Shown: positions 44,627 to 53,597, numbered from the stretch's first letter. The stretch is 53,905 bases of DNA from Candidatus Zipacnadia bacterium (GCA_029820045.1 JALGVE010000027.1:1-53905), one strand, 5' to 3'. Translations and numbers: made by a program. The notes: generated by a model from the sequence alone, not told the origin.

Positions 44627-46852
44627 TCACACCCAGAAGCTGTACGTGCTTATCTGCAGGATGATCCCGATGATGCACCACAAGCTGCCCACGATAAACT
44701 CGCCTAGCACCAGGCCCAAGGCGATAGGCGCGGCCTTCTGAAAGACCTTGTAACCGCCGTAACGCATGATCAGCAGCTTAACCAGCCAGGCGATGAAGAT
44801 CGGCAGCCAAAGGCAGTTCATGGACCAACTGCTGGAGATGGCGTACCCTACTGGATGGAAGGGCCACTGAACGAAGTTGACGCGCAGGAACATGAGCGCG
44901 AGCGTGAACAGGAAGCCCACGCCATAGGCGCCGAGCTGTGGCCAGCGTGTCGCAAAGGGATGATCGAGCCACGACGCCAGGCGTTGGTAGGGCTCCCGGC
45001 CAAAGGTGGTAGCCACGCCGCTCATCTTCGCGCTGATGCCGTAGACGTAGTAGTTGTGCACCTGTGCCCAGAACGCGGCGACGACGCCGACGATGGTCGC
45101 GATTGTCAGAGCCAGCGCCATGCTCGACTGCCGGATGCCGGCGCTCTCCGCCATCTTGAACGACTCGAGCTGAATCGGCATCGGGTGCGCCCGGTAGGCG
45201 CGGTTGAACCAATAGCACATGCTGAGCGCCGTAAGCTGCTTGGGCTTGAAGACCGCCTCGCTGGTTCCGAAGATGTTGGTGAGTATGAGGTCCGGCCCGC
45301 CGCGGTGCAGGTCATGAGCCGGCGGCCCCAGCTCTGCGCGGATCCGCGTCACGGCGAGGGAGATGCCGAAGTACAGCACAAAGACCAGCGCCGCCACCCA
45401 CAGCCACATGCCGATGCTGGCCGCGAATATCGCCAGGAAGAGCGCGCCGCCCACCAGCACGTAGAGCGCTACCCGGTAACCCATCGGCTCGCCCTCGTCC
45501 TCAAGTGCACTCTTGCCCATCACCCCCTGAGCGATGTGCCGAAGCTGGTCCCTGCCCATCCACAGCGAGAAGGCGGCCAGGCCGAGGTAGGCGGCGGAGG
45601 ACTGCTCGTGGACGTAGGGGAAGCCGGGGATGCGGCTCAGACCCAGGAGCGTGGAGAAGAGCCCCTGCGCCTTCCAGAACAGGTAGAAGAACCAGCAGGA
45701 GAAGGCCAGGTCGAGCGGCAGCATCATGCCCAGGCCGATGGCGAAAGGATAGAAGGAGATGCGCGTGCCCGCGAGCGCCCCCCAGGGGTATCCGCGGAAG
45801 ATGCCGCGCATGTGCTGGTCGAAGTGCACCACCCGCACTTTGATCAGCGGCCAGGCTGGCCACAGCTCGTGCAGGCCGTTGACCAGGTCCACCAGCCCGG
45901 CTACCGCAAAGCCGATCCACATCAGCTTGTTGCGCAGCAGCGGCGCGCCGGTCGCCGTCAGCTCCAGCGGCATGTGCGTGATCGGGTAGGTCAGCTTCTC
46001 GCGCACCATCCAGCGCTTGCGCAGCAGCGCATTCATGGCGAGCATCATCGTGGTCAGCACGGCCAGGAACAGGGCCCAGCTTCCTACCGGCGTCGCCCAG
46101 GCCAGCAGGCGCTCCCGCGTGTACAGCGTGGCGCCGCCCTCGAAGGCCGGCAGGTAGATGGTGGGGTCGCTGATGGTCAGATGTCGCGGAAGGTACTGAA
46201 AGAACAACTCCTCCCAGCGGTTCTCGGGCGTCGCCAGCCAGAAGGGCATGATGATCTGTGGTGTGACCACCTGCACCAGGTCGTGGCCGCAGAGCGCGGA
46301 GGCAACGGTGACCATCGCGTAGATGACCAGGAGCTCATTGCGGTGCAGGGCAAGGCGGGGGGAAAGGCGGTGCAGCGCGCTGTTGAGGACTACGAGGAGA
46401 AACAGGATGAAGACCGCGTTGAAGAAGAGCGAGACCGTCGTGGGATGGCCCTGGTAGCGCACCACGGCCATCTGCGTGATCCAATAAGCGTTCAGAGGCA
46501 GAAGCAGACAGGCGATGATGACAGCCCGCACCGTGACGCCCCGGCTCGCGCCTGCGGGCCGCTGGGTTGCCGCATGTGCGTCTCTTGAGTTCGCGTCCGT
46601 TCTCCCCTCTCCCGAGGTGCTTGTCGCCCGTAGTCCCGCCCGTGGGCAGGACGAAGGCGGATCGTCGCGGGGGAGGGGGGCGGGGGGTGAGGCCGCCGTT
46701 GACGTCTGATCTCCACCTCCCAATAATGGCTTGCCGACACATTCCCGCCGATTGCGCCCCTTTCCTCCGTTGGCGGACCGAAGCGCGGCCGCCAACTCGT
46801 CAGGCGTATCCTCAGAGCCGTAGAGGTCTTCTCCCATGAGTTGGTGAACCAC
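44627..46852 (-). CDS. DUF6785/DUF6784-type polytopic membrane protein (OPT-like transporter)
   Basis: This ORF encodes a transporter-like protein with about 14 membrane helices. The family signature is RKRWMVREKLTYPITHMPLEL and HEQSSAAYLGLAAFSLWMG. Such proteins are frequent beside sugar-hydrolase genes in polysaccharide-degrading bacteria, so oligosaccharide uptake is a reasonable guess. The true N-terminus is unclear. The first membrane helix starts near residue 107 (VRAVIIACLLLPLNAYW), and the preceding residues 49-85 are translation of a repeat that recurs at 53784-53895. The start may be the GTG at 46852, or a later GTG near VTVRAV; no in-frame ATG lies in between. Confidence 0.78.
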   Translation of the reverse strand: MVHQLMGEDLYGSEDTPDELAAALRSANGGKGRNRRECVGKPLLGGGDQTSTAASPPAPLPRDDPPSSCPRAGLRATSTSGEGRTDANSRDAHAATQRPAGASRGVTVRAVIIACLLLPLNAYWITQMAVVRYQGHPTTVSLFFNAVFILFLLVVLNSALHRLSPRLALHRNELLVIYAMVTVASALCGHDLVQVVTPQIIMPFWLATPENRWEELFFQYLPRHLTISDPTIYLPAFEGGATLYTRERLLAWATPVGSWALFLAVLTTMMLAMNALLRKRWMVREKLTYPITHMPLELTATGAPLLRNKLMWIGFAVAGLVDLVNGLHELWPAWPLIKVRVVHFDQHMRGIFRGYPWGALAGTRISFYPFAIGLGMMLPLDLAFSCWFFYLFWKAQGLFSTLLGLSRIPGFPYVHEQSSAAYLGLAAFSLWMGRDQLRHIAQGVMGKSALEDEGEPMGYRVALYVLVGGALFLAIFAASIGMWLWVAALVFVLYFGISLAVTRIRAELGPPAHDLHRGGPDLILTNIFGTSEAVFKPKQLTALSMCYWFNRAYRAHPMPIQLESFKMAESAGIRQSSMALALTIATIVGVVAAFWAQVHNYYVYGISAKMSGVATTFGREPYQRLASWLDHPFATRWPQLGAYGVGFLFTLALMFLRVNFVQWPFHPVGYAISSSWSMNCLWLPIFIAWLVKLLIMRYGGYKVFQKAAPIALGLVLGEFIVGSLWCIIGIILQISTYSFWV
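46601..46703. repeat. CTCCCCTCTCCC...GGGGTGAGGCCGCCGTTG repeat within the DUF6785 ORF
   Basis: This stretch shares both ends with 53784-53895: TCTCCCCTCTCCC at the left and GGGGTGAGGCCGCCGTTG at the right, with different centres. The centre here has a hairpin around GTCCCGCCCGTGGGCAGGAC. Motifs of the CCCTCTCCC...GGGAGAGGG...GGGGTGAGG type are widespread in bacteria. Here it lies in frame in the 5' part of the transporter ORF. Confidence 0.75.
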
Positions 46853-46960
46853 GGTTCAGAGAGCCGCATCGTTTCCGTCGCACGGTCGCCTTGACGGCTA
46901 CCTTCGCGCAATCGGACGTGAGCTGATCTCGTGAGCCGTTCAAGGTAGGGAAGAGGTAAC

Positions 46961-47767
46961 ATGGCGCAGCCAACCCTCGTCAAGCCCGGCACGAAAGTGA
47001 AGCTGGCGGACTACGATCCCGACTATCACGGCAGCCTCAGCAAGCGCGACCCGGAGGTCGCGCAGAGGCTCGAAGCGGCGGCGACGAGCATGTACAAGCT
47101 TCAGCAGCGCCTCTATGCCGAGAGCGAGCAGGCGCTTCTCATCGTGCTCCAGGCCATGGACACCGGCGGCAAGGACGGCACCATCAGGCATGTCATGAGC
47201 GGCCTCAATCCGCAGGGCTGCCACGTCGCCAGCTTCAAGGTGCCAACAACGCAGGAGCTGGCGCATGACTTCCTCTGGCGCGTACACAGACAGACCCCGC
47301 GCAAGGGCCAGATCGCGGTGTTCAACCGCTCGCACTACGAGGACGTGCTCGTGGTGCGGGTCCACAAGCTCGTGCCCAAGAAGGTCTGGCGGCGACGCTA
47401 CCGGCAGATCAACGAGTTCGAGCGATTGCTCACGGAGACAGGCACGCGCATTCTCAAGTTCTTCCTTTACATCTCAAAGGATGAACAGAAGGAGCGCCTG
47501 GAGGCTCGCCTCCGCGATCCCAGCAAGCACTGGAAGTTCTCCGTCGCTGACCTGAAGGAGAGAAAGCTGTGGGACCAGTACATGGAGGCCTACGAGGACG
47601 CCCTTACCAACTGCAACACTGAGGCTGCGCCCTGGCATATCATCCCAGCCAACCGCAAGTGGTACAGAAACATGGTGGTGGCGGAGACCATCGAGGCTAC
47701 GCTGCGTGACATGGACCCACAGTGGCCGGAAACCGACGTTGACCTCTCGGACATCGTCGTCGAGTAG
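46961..47767 (+). CDS. ppk2: Polyphosphate kinase 2 family protein
   Basis: PPK2 enzymes use polyphosphate to phosphorylate nucleotides (AMP, ADP, GDP) or the reverse. The 268-residue protein has Walker A AMDTGGKDGTI (residues 65-75), the lid and Walker B region FNRSHYEDVLVVRVH, and the C-terminal block WHIIPANRKWYRN. Its length and the MDxxGKDG form fit class I/III PPK2. ATG 46961 has AGAGGTAAC just before it. It is a single plus-strand gene, divergent from the DUF6785 transporter and convergent with the YhcH gene. Confidence 0.93.
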   Translation: MAQPTLVKPGTKVKLADYDPDYHGSLSKRDPEVAQRLEAAATSMYKLQQRLYAESEQALLIVLQAMDTGGKDGTIRHVMSGLNPQGCHVASFKVPTTQELAHDFLWRVHRQTPRKGQIAVFNRSHYEDVLVVRVHKLVPKKVWRRRYRQINEFERLLTETGTRILKFFLYISKDEQKERLEARLRDPSKHWKFSVADLKERKLWDQYMEAYEDALTNCNTEAAPWHIIPANRKWYRNMVVAETIEATLRDMDPQWPETDVDLSDIVVE

Positions 47768-47843
47768 AGCGCAGGGATGGCCCGGCACTACGGCGACAGC
47801 AACAGCAGTTCTTCCCGCAGAGAGTGAGACCAGCCGTCGCGGT

Positions 47844-48296
47844 TTACCAGTCCATCGCGACTTTGACGACCAGCTTCTCGAGCTGCCCCTCGCCGCGCAT
47901 GGGGCCATGGGCGTCCTCGGGGAAGAACACCGCGAAGCTCCCCGGTGTCAGCGGGAACCACGCCTCGGGCTGGTCCTCGAACTTGATGACATCCTTCGCC
48001 TCGTCATACTCGCCCGCGGGCGTCGCGCACTCAGAGGTTGGCTTCCATCCGAACGACTCGTCCCCGGCCACGAGGTACTGGATGTCCACATAGCGGCGGT
48101 GGGCCTCCAGCTTAATCTCATCCGCGGTGCGTGCGGGCGCACGGACAACATTGACTGTGAGGCGAGCACCGTCCACCTCGCGCGCTCCGGCCTCTGCCGC
48201 GGCGAAGTCGAACTCGCTCAGCAGCCGGAAGGCTGCGGCGAAGCCGGGGTGCAGCGCACAGTAACGATCGGCGTTATCGAGCTTGTCAATGATCAT
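47844..48296 (-). CDS. YhcH/YjgK/YiaL family sugar-acid protein
   Basis: This 150-residue cupin-like protein belongs to the YhcH/YjgK/YiaL (DUF386) family, linked to sialic acid, ulosonate and acidic-sugar metabolism. It has the conserved HRRYVDIQYLVAGDESFGW and FAVFFPEDAHGPMRGEG with metal-ligand histidines. ATG 48296 has a GGGGAAG ribosome site. It follows the pectate lyase gene by 75 bases in the same direction, which fits a role in metabolism of galacturonate-type products. Confidence 0.9.
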   Translation of the reverse strand: MIIDKLDNADRYCALHPGFAAAFRLLSEFDFAAAEAGAREVDGARLTVNVVRAPARTADEIKLEAHRRYVDIQYLVAGDESFGWKPTSECATPAGEYDEAKDVIKFEDQPEAWFPLTPGSFAVFFPEDAHGPMRGEGQLEKLVVKVAMDW

Positions 48297-48371
48297 TTGC
48301 TTCCCCTTTCCGAGCGTCGTCACCCGTTCGCCGTTCCCCTTTGCATCTTGCCCCCTTGCCTTTGCCGGCCG

Positions 48372-49751
48372 TCACCGTCCCTTGACCAGCTTCAGGTATG
48401 CGGCGAGCCTCTGGATGTTCCTCTCGAAGGTGGGCATCTTGATGAGGCCCTTGTCCACCCATCGTCCGCGCTCATCCTGCGCGTCAAGGATCTCTCTGAC
48501 CGTCCCCTCCATGCCCTCCGCCTTGGCGATGCGCTCCTGCTCGGTCATCTGCTTCGGCTCGCGGTCCTTGAGGTACTGCTCGATGCCCTTCTCCTTGATC
48601 TCATTGTATGCTGTCTCAGTGCGGCTCGGATAGCTCTGGCCCTTGAACCCGTAATGGTCCGGGCAGTCGCTGTCATCGTAGGTGAGCCAGTAGCTGGTGC
48701 GGTTGTCGCTGGTGAAGTACAGCGGCCGGTTGGTCTTCAGCTCATAGAATCGCGCCCACCTCCCGTCCGGCAGTTGCGAACTCTTGTACCAATCCAGCGC
48801 TGCGGGAATCGGCGCCAGGTACTTCTCATCACCAGTGAATAACGCTATCTCGGTAAGGAGGCGCAGCACACCCCGGCTCTCGCCGCCACACGGCCCGGGC
48901 GGCTCGAAGCGCCGCGCCCAGGCCGGCTTCAGGTCGAAGTCGTACTGCTGCCCCCAGACCGCCTGCGGCTTCGGAAGCTGCGTCTTGATGATGAAGTCGC
49001 CACACTTGCGCACCGCCTCGGCGTAGCGCTCGTCCCCGTAGGTGCGGTACGCGATCATCATCACGTCCGTGCAGTCGCGGATGGTATTGTCATTGAAGGT
49101 GAAGAAGTCGCCGTAGCCGCGGCCCGAGGGTGGGTAGCGCTGTGGCCATCCCCCGCTCTCGTGCTGAGCCTCCAGGATGAACTCCAGGGCGTAGAGCGCC
49201 GCCTCGTGGATGGCCTGGTCCTTCTCCTCCAGCGCCTGGTCCATGGCTATCAGCAGCCGGGTCGCGTGTTGTGTCACATTGTCATCGAAGGTCGCCTGAT
49301 TGCGGCCGGACTTGAGGCTCTCGTCATTGCTGTCCCGGTTGTGGTGGTAGAACCAGCGCTTCGCCCCCTCCGGGGAGTGATCCACGATGTAGGCCCAACC
49401 GCCGCACTCAAGCTGGCCGTAGACCAGGGCATCGGCGACCTCTTTCGCGCCGTCGAGGTAGAACTGATCCCCGGTCGCCTCCCACGCGCGCAGGAAGGCG
49501 AAGCCCACGCTTGGGCTGCCCGGCGGCTGAATCCAGTTCTGGGTGCGGGTCGCGTGGCCCTCGCCCCACTGGTCGCTCAGGTCCTCGAGGTAGTAGTTGA
49601 GATAGCCGCCGCCGTAGGCGACATCGGAGCGCAGGTAGTCTACGGCCTTGTGCATGCCCATCTCGGCCGCCTTGACCAGGTCCTGGTCCAGCGCCCAGCC
49701 GGTCCCGGCGAACAACGCGATACCGACGCAGATCATCATGGTCTTTCGCAC
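48372..49751 (-). CDS. Secreted pectate lyase, polysaccharide lyase family 10
   Basis: PL10 enzymes cleave polygalacturonate by beta-elimination with an (alpha/alpha)3-type toroid. This 459-residue protein has a signal peptide (TMMICVGIALFAGTGWA), the family hallmark GGWPQRYPPSGRGYGDFFTFND, a DNxTxR-like CTDVMMIAYRTYGDERY block, and the catalytic-end motif GQSYPSRTETAYN. The start is GTG 49751 with GGGGAG 8 bases upstream; the track's extra 115 residues cover non-coding repeat-like DNA. With the YhcH gene it forms a pectin or acidic-glycan module. Confidence 0.88.
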   Translation of the reverse strand: MRKTMMICVGIALFAGTGWALDQDLVKAAEMGMHKAVDYLRSDVAYGGGYLNYYLEDLSDQWGEGHATRTQNWIQPPGSPSVGFAFLRAWEATGDQFYLDGAKEVADALVYGQLECGGWAYIVDHSPEGAKRWFYHHNRDSNDESLKSGRNQATFDDNVTQHATRLLIAMDQALEEKDQAIHEAALYALEFILEAQHESGGWPQRYPPSGRGYGDFFTFNDNTIRDCTDVMMIAYRTYGDERYAEAVRKCGDFIIKTQLPKPQAVWGQQYDFDLKPAWARRFEPPGPCGGESRGVLRLLTEIALFTGDEKYLAPIPAALDWYKSSQLPDGRWARFYELKTNRPLYFTSDNRTSYWLTYDDSDCPDHYGFKGQSYPSRTETAYNEIKEKGIEQYLKDREPKQMTEQERIAKAEGMEGTVREILDAQDERGRWVDKGLIKMPTFERNIQRLAAYLKLVKGR

Positions 49752-50113
49752 TTGCGAGCTCCCCTTTCGTGCGGCAAAGGCGTGCAGGCAACTTCCTGCA
49801 GCCCGTGCTTCTCCTTCGACTTCGGATAGCCGTATCCTGCCTTCCCCTCGCCCCTGGCTGCTGAGCCGGTGGTTTCCCATTTCCCTGGGTAGTTTCCACC
49901 TCAACTGCGCGGGGTCCTTCGCGATTTGCGGTTCCATCTGGTTTGTCAAGGAAATAAAGGTATCGCTTGCTACGGACGCGAACTTGCACGGCGGCTGGTG
50001 CTGGGCGGCAGATAAGGAGCGGGGCAGCGGTCCCCACCCTACAGCGGCCGCCATCGCTTCGCGAGCCCCTCCATGAACGTGGGGCGTCTGCGGCATGAGC
50101 AGGGGCTGAGGCT
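49752..50113. other. Divergent spacer between pectate lyase and DUF4838 genes
   Basis: This 362-bp region holds no gene. On the minus strand TTGACA (49944-49949) is followed 17 bases later by AATCGC (49921-49926), a weak promoter candidate for the pectate lyase with a leader of about 165 bases. A segment near 49785-49850 contains a hairpin-rich stretch (TGCAGGAAGTTGCCTGCA type). No plus-strand promoter was convincing. Confidence 0.4.
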
Positions 50114-52006
50114 ATGAGTTTCTCGTTCGCAGCGCAAAGAAAGCGAGCCGTGAGCATCGCGCTCGCGCCTGACCCGCCGCCGGCAGTTGAGTTTGCCGCG
50201 CGGGAGTTGAGCCGCTATCTGGCGATCATCACCGGCGCGCGTTTCCCCATTGAGCAGGGGAAGGGCGCGCCGGTGCTGCGTCTGGGCGTTCACCTGCCGA
50301 ACGCGCCCGATCTGACCGGGCGCAAGCGCGGAAGCCTGGCCTACCAGGTTGCTGAGGATGGAATAGCCATCACGGGGACCGATGGCCTGGCGGTGCTTCA
50401 CGCGGTGTACACGCTGCTGGAGGAGCTGGGGTGCGTCTGGCTTCATGCCTGGGAGGGAGGGGAGATCATCCCGCGCAACCTGGAGGCGTCTCTGCCGCTT
50501 GGCACGCGCCTGCACGAGCCCGCGATGGTGCAGCGCGAGTTCACGAACCTCATGCCCATTGATGACAGCTACCCCCTGATGATTGACTGGATGGCGAAGA
50601 ACCGTTTCAACCGCTTCATGGTCTTCGCCAACCTCGGCCCTCCTCGGGTAGGACAGACGCCCTCGTCTGTCGGCAGTGTCGGCGTTCGCACAGGCGAGGG
50701 CGCCCGTGGTACCAACGAGGAGAAGGACTCGTTCGAGAGATACACGGAATTGCTCGAAGCAGAGATCGTCGCCCGCGGGATGCAGGCGACCATGGGGCAT
50801 CACAGCTTCCGCTACTTCCTGCCCCCCGGGGAGTTCTTCGAGGACCATCCGGAGTACTATGCTCTGCTGAATGGAGAGCGTAACCCCAACGGGCAACTGT
50901 GCACCTCTAACCCGGAGGTCGTCAGGCTCGTCGCCGAGCGCGTATGCAGGTTCTTCAGCGAGCATCCGCACATCGAGATGATCGGCCTGTGGCCTAATGA
51001 CGGCTTCGGCTGGTGCGAGTGCGAGCGCTGCCAGGCGCTTGAGCCGCAGCGACCCTCCTTCTACGACCCGAACCGTCCTCGGCGCACGGATACGTATCTG
51101 CGGTTCGTGAATGCTGTCGCTGAGCGCGTGGCTGAGGAGCATCCCGGCCGGCGCTTGAGCGCGCTGGCCTACGTCAACTACGTGGAACCGCCCGAGCAGG
51201 TCGAGCCGGCGGAGAACGTTGCGGTCTGCTTCGCGCCCTTCAAGCGGTGCATCAAGCACACGGTGCCACCCTCGGGGGAATGTGAGCGGAACAACGAGGC
51301 CTACGGCCGGATGCTTGGGCAGTGGCGCGAGAAGGTCAGCGGCGACCTCTATCTGTTTTGCTACCTGATGCAGATACAGATGTGCTCGCTGCCGTACCGG
51401 ATCACGCACATGCTGGGCAGGCAGTGGCAACTCTGGGCAGAGGCTGGCGTGGACGGCTATGTGATGGAGTTTATCCCTGAGGAATGGGGTACCTTCGGCG
51501 TCAACGCTCACCTCATCGGGCGGCTGTCATGGGACCCCGCCTTGGACGTGGACGCGTGGCTTGGTGAGTACTACAAGCATCTCTTCGGGCCGGCAGCGGA
51601 GGAGATGGGCGAGTTCTATCGGCGCTATGAGGAGGACTTCATCCTCCCCGGGCCCTGCACCGGGCACTACGACGTGACCTACACCGCGCGGGCCAGTGAT
51701 GAACTGTTGCGGCCAGCGATGGAGGCCTTCGGCAGGGCGAGGGCGGCTGCCGCCACCGGCGAGAAGCGCCACTGGGAGGCGACGGAGCGCGTCTGGGTGG
51801 GCATGGAGCTGCTGAGACGCTTCGGTGCCTGGCAGCGGCTGGTGAAGCAGGCTGAGGAGGCGCGAGAGGACCGTAGGGCGGAGCTTGAGACGCGCGCGAG
51901 GCAGAACGCTGGCGAACTCCTGGTCTGGGCGCGGGAACACGCGGACAGCGGCGCGCTGGAGATAGGCTGGCTGGAGCGGATGCTGGGGAGAGCGACCGAG
52001 ACGTAG
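50114..52006 (+). CDS. DUF4838 alpha-glucuronidase-like protein with in-frame REP insertion
   Basis: This 630-residue protein has a GH67/GH20-like N-terminal domain (AARELSRYLAIITGARFPIE, TDGLAVLHAVYTLLEELGCVWLHAWEGG) and a DUF4838 barrel. The barrel has EDHPEYYALLNGERNP, QLCTSNPEVVRLV and IGLWPNDGFGWCECERC, motifs shared with many uncharacterised hexuronate or hexosamine glycosidases. No signal peptide is visible. Residues 178-206 (about RVGQTPSS...GTNEE) are encoded by a GTAG hairpin and its flank, placed between two conserved barrel elements; the frame stays open. The gene belongs with the pectate lyase, YhcH and sulfatase-fold genes. Substrate unknown. Confidence 0.8.
   Translation: MSFSFAAQRKRAVSIALAPDPPPAVEFAARELSRYLAIITGARFPIEQGKGAPVLRLGVHLPNAPDLTGRKRGSLAYQVAEDGIAITGTDGLAVLHAVYTLLEELGCVWLHAWEGGEIIPRNLEASLPLGTRLHEPAMVQREFTNLMPIDDSYPLMIDWMAKNRFNRFMVFANLGPPRVGQTPSSVGSVGVRTGEGARGTNEEKDSFERYTELLEAEIVARGMQATMGHHSFRYFLPPGEFFEDHPEYYALLNGERNPNGQLCTSNPEVVRLVAERVCRFFSEHPHIEMIGLWPNDGFGWCECERCQALEPQRPSFYDPNRPRRTDTYLRFVNAVAERVAEEHPGRRLSALAYVNYVEPPEQVEPAENVAVCFAPFKRCIKHTVPPSGECERNNEAYGRMLGQWREKVSGDLYLFCYLMQIQMCSLPYRITHMLGRQWQLWAEAGVDGYVMEFIPEEWGTFGVNAHLIGRLSWDPALDVDAWLGEYYKHLFGPAAEEMGEFYRRYEEDFILPGPCTGHYDVTYTARASDELLRPAMEAFGRARAAAATGEKRHWEATERVWVGMELLRRFGAWQRLVKQAEEAREDRRAELETRARQNAGELLVWAREHADSGALEIGWLERMLGRATET
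50648..50671 (+). repeat. REP-like hairpin inside the DUF4838 coding sequence
   Basis: GTAG is followed by GACAGACG-CCCT-CGTCTGTC, a perfect 8-bp stem with a 4-base loop, the same design as the intergenic copies but with a different stem. It lies in the middle of the DUF4838 gene, which stays in frame. Confidence 0.8.
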
Positions 52007-52045
52007 CCCATGCAGGGCGCGGACTCCCGCCATGCCGCCTTCAGA

Positions 52046-52069
52046 GTCGGGTTAGAAAGCCCGACCTAC
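52046..52069 (-). repeat. REP-like hairpin (GTAG + stem-loop)
   Basis: The minus strand reads GTAG, then GTCGGGCT-TTCT-AACCCGAC, a stem with one mismatch. It lies between the DUF4838 and sulfatase-fold genes, in the 149-bp spacer. Confidence 0.75.
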
Positions 52070-52155
52070 ACGGGCGGCCGTATGTGTAGGGCGCGGCGCC
52101 GCGTCGGCGTCGAGTGCGCTGCACCAAGGCGGTGCGACGAAGAAGGAGGCCCAAC

Positions 52156-53583
52156 ATGAACATCCTCTGGATAGCGCTCGACACGCAACGGGCGGATCAT
52201 CTGAGCTGCTACGGCTACCCGCGCAAGACCTCGCCCAACCTGGACGCGCTGGCCGCCGACGGCGTGCTGTTTGAGAACTACATCTCCTCCAGCGCGCATA
52301 CGACGCCTGCGTTCAGCTCGATGTTCACCGGCCAGGAGCCCTTCCACCACGGCGTCATCGCCACCCTGCACGCCTCGGACAATGAGCCGCAGATGCGCGT
52401 GCGCGGCGAGACGCTGACCCTGGCCGAGGTTCTGTACTCGCGTGGCTGGCTGACGCACGGCTTCGACAACCAGCTTCACTTCCGCGCGCACCCGGAGTGG
52501 ATGGCGCGCGGCTATCGCTACTACATCAACCTGACCGCACCCCAGTCCAGCCCCGCGGCCCTGGCCTGTGAGGACATGAACGCGGAGCTGGTTCCCTGGC
52601 TGCGGCGGCTCGACCGGCAGCGCGACAACTTCATCTTCGTGCACTACTGGGACCCGCACCAGCGCTACGATCCGCCGGAGCCCTTCCTGGGAACCTTCGA
52701 CCGCAGCCTGTCTGACCTGACCGATATCGCCGCACCGAGCGGCGAGCGATGGCTGCTGGGGGCGGGGCCGAAGCGCCTGCTGGAGCACGATGAGTTCGCG
52801 CGCGAGTCGGTCTGCCGGCATAATGAGGAGCTGTTGCGGGTGGACGCCGCCATCGGCGAGGTCATCGCGACTCTCAAACAAGAGGGCCTCTACGATGACG
52901 CGCTGATCATCGTCAACGCCGATCATGGGGACGACATGCGCGAGCACCACTCGAACTTCGAGCACCGCGAGCCGTACGAATGCTGCACGCACCTGCCGCT
53001 CATCGTCAAGCCTGCGGTGGGCACGCCCGAGGCCGAGGCGGCTGGCTCGCGCGTGCCGGCGCTGGTGAGCCACGCCGACCTGATGCCGAGCGTCCTGGAG
53101 GCGGCGGGCGTCGAGTACCGTCTGGGGCCGCTCCAGCGCAGCTTCCAGCCGTTGATACTCGACCTCGATGGGGCCAGCGTACTGCCGCTGATGCGGGGCG
53201 AGGTCGAGGCGATAAGGGAGCACGTGGTGTCCGTTGGCTCGTACGTGCGGCATGAGGACCTGTACCGGTGCGTGGAGGTTGCAGCGCGCGACCTGACCCA
53301 TCGGTTGTATATCCGCTCGCGGATCGTCCCGGCGTCCTACACGAGCCACGAATCAACCGGCCTGATCAAGGCCGACCGGCGGGCGGGGGACGGCCTGAGC
53401 TTCAACACCCTGCCGAGAGCCGAGCTGCTGGACATAGCCAGCGACCCAACTGAGACCCGGAATCGCCTGACCGAGGAGCCGCAGATTGCGCGGCGGCTTT
53501 ACGACGTGCTGCTTCCTTGCATGATCTCGCCGCTGTTCCTGGGCGAGCCGCCGGCGTTCGGCGAACTGGTGGCGGGCATCTAG
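52156..53583 (+). CDS. Sulfatase-fold hydrolase lacking the formylglycine motif
   Basis: This 475-residue protein has the alkaline-phosphatase/sulfatase fold: ALDTQRADHLSCYGYP at the N-terminus with metal ligand D9, NLDALAADGVLFENY, and the C-terminal metal site NADHGDDMREHH (D256, H257). The site normally modified to formylglycine (C/S-x-P-x-R) reads T49-T-P-A-F53, so both the Cys/Ser and the Arg are missing. A threonine could serve directly as nucleophile, as in related phosphodiesterases and phosphoglycerol transferases. ATG 52156 has AAGGAGG upstream; the track start lies 14 residues before it. There is no signal peptide. Confidence 0.85.
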   Translation: MNILWIALDTQRADHLSCYGYPRKTSPNLDALAADGVLFENYISSSAHTTPAFSSMFTGQEPFHHGVIATLHASDNEPQMRVRGETLTLAEVLYSRGWLTHGFDNQLHFRAHPEWMARGYRYYINLTAPQSSPAALACEDMNAELVPWLRRLDRQRDNFIFVHYWDPHQRYDPPEPFLGTFDRSLSDLTDIAAPSGERWLLGAGPKRLLEHDEFARESVCRHNEELLRVDAAIGEVIATLKQEGLYDDALIIVNADHGDDMREHHSNFEHREPYECCTHLPLIVKPAVGTPEAEAAGSRVPALVSHADLMPSVLEAAGVEYRLGPLQRSFQPLILDLDGASVLPLMRGEVEAIREHVVSVGSYVRHEDLYRCVEVAARDLTHRLYIRSRIVPASYTSHESTGLIKADRRAGDGLSFNTLPRAELLDIASDPTETRNRLTEEPQIARRLYDVLLPCMISPLFLGEPPAFGELVAGI

Positions 53584-53597
53584 CCAGAGTCATTCCC

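Noticed and set aside
49752-50096. N-terminal extension of the pectate lyase ORF
   Set aside because: The signal peptide begins at the GTG 49751 with a good ribosome site; the upstream codons show no domain.
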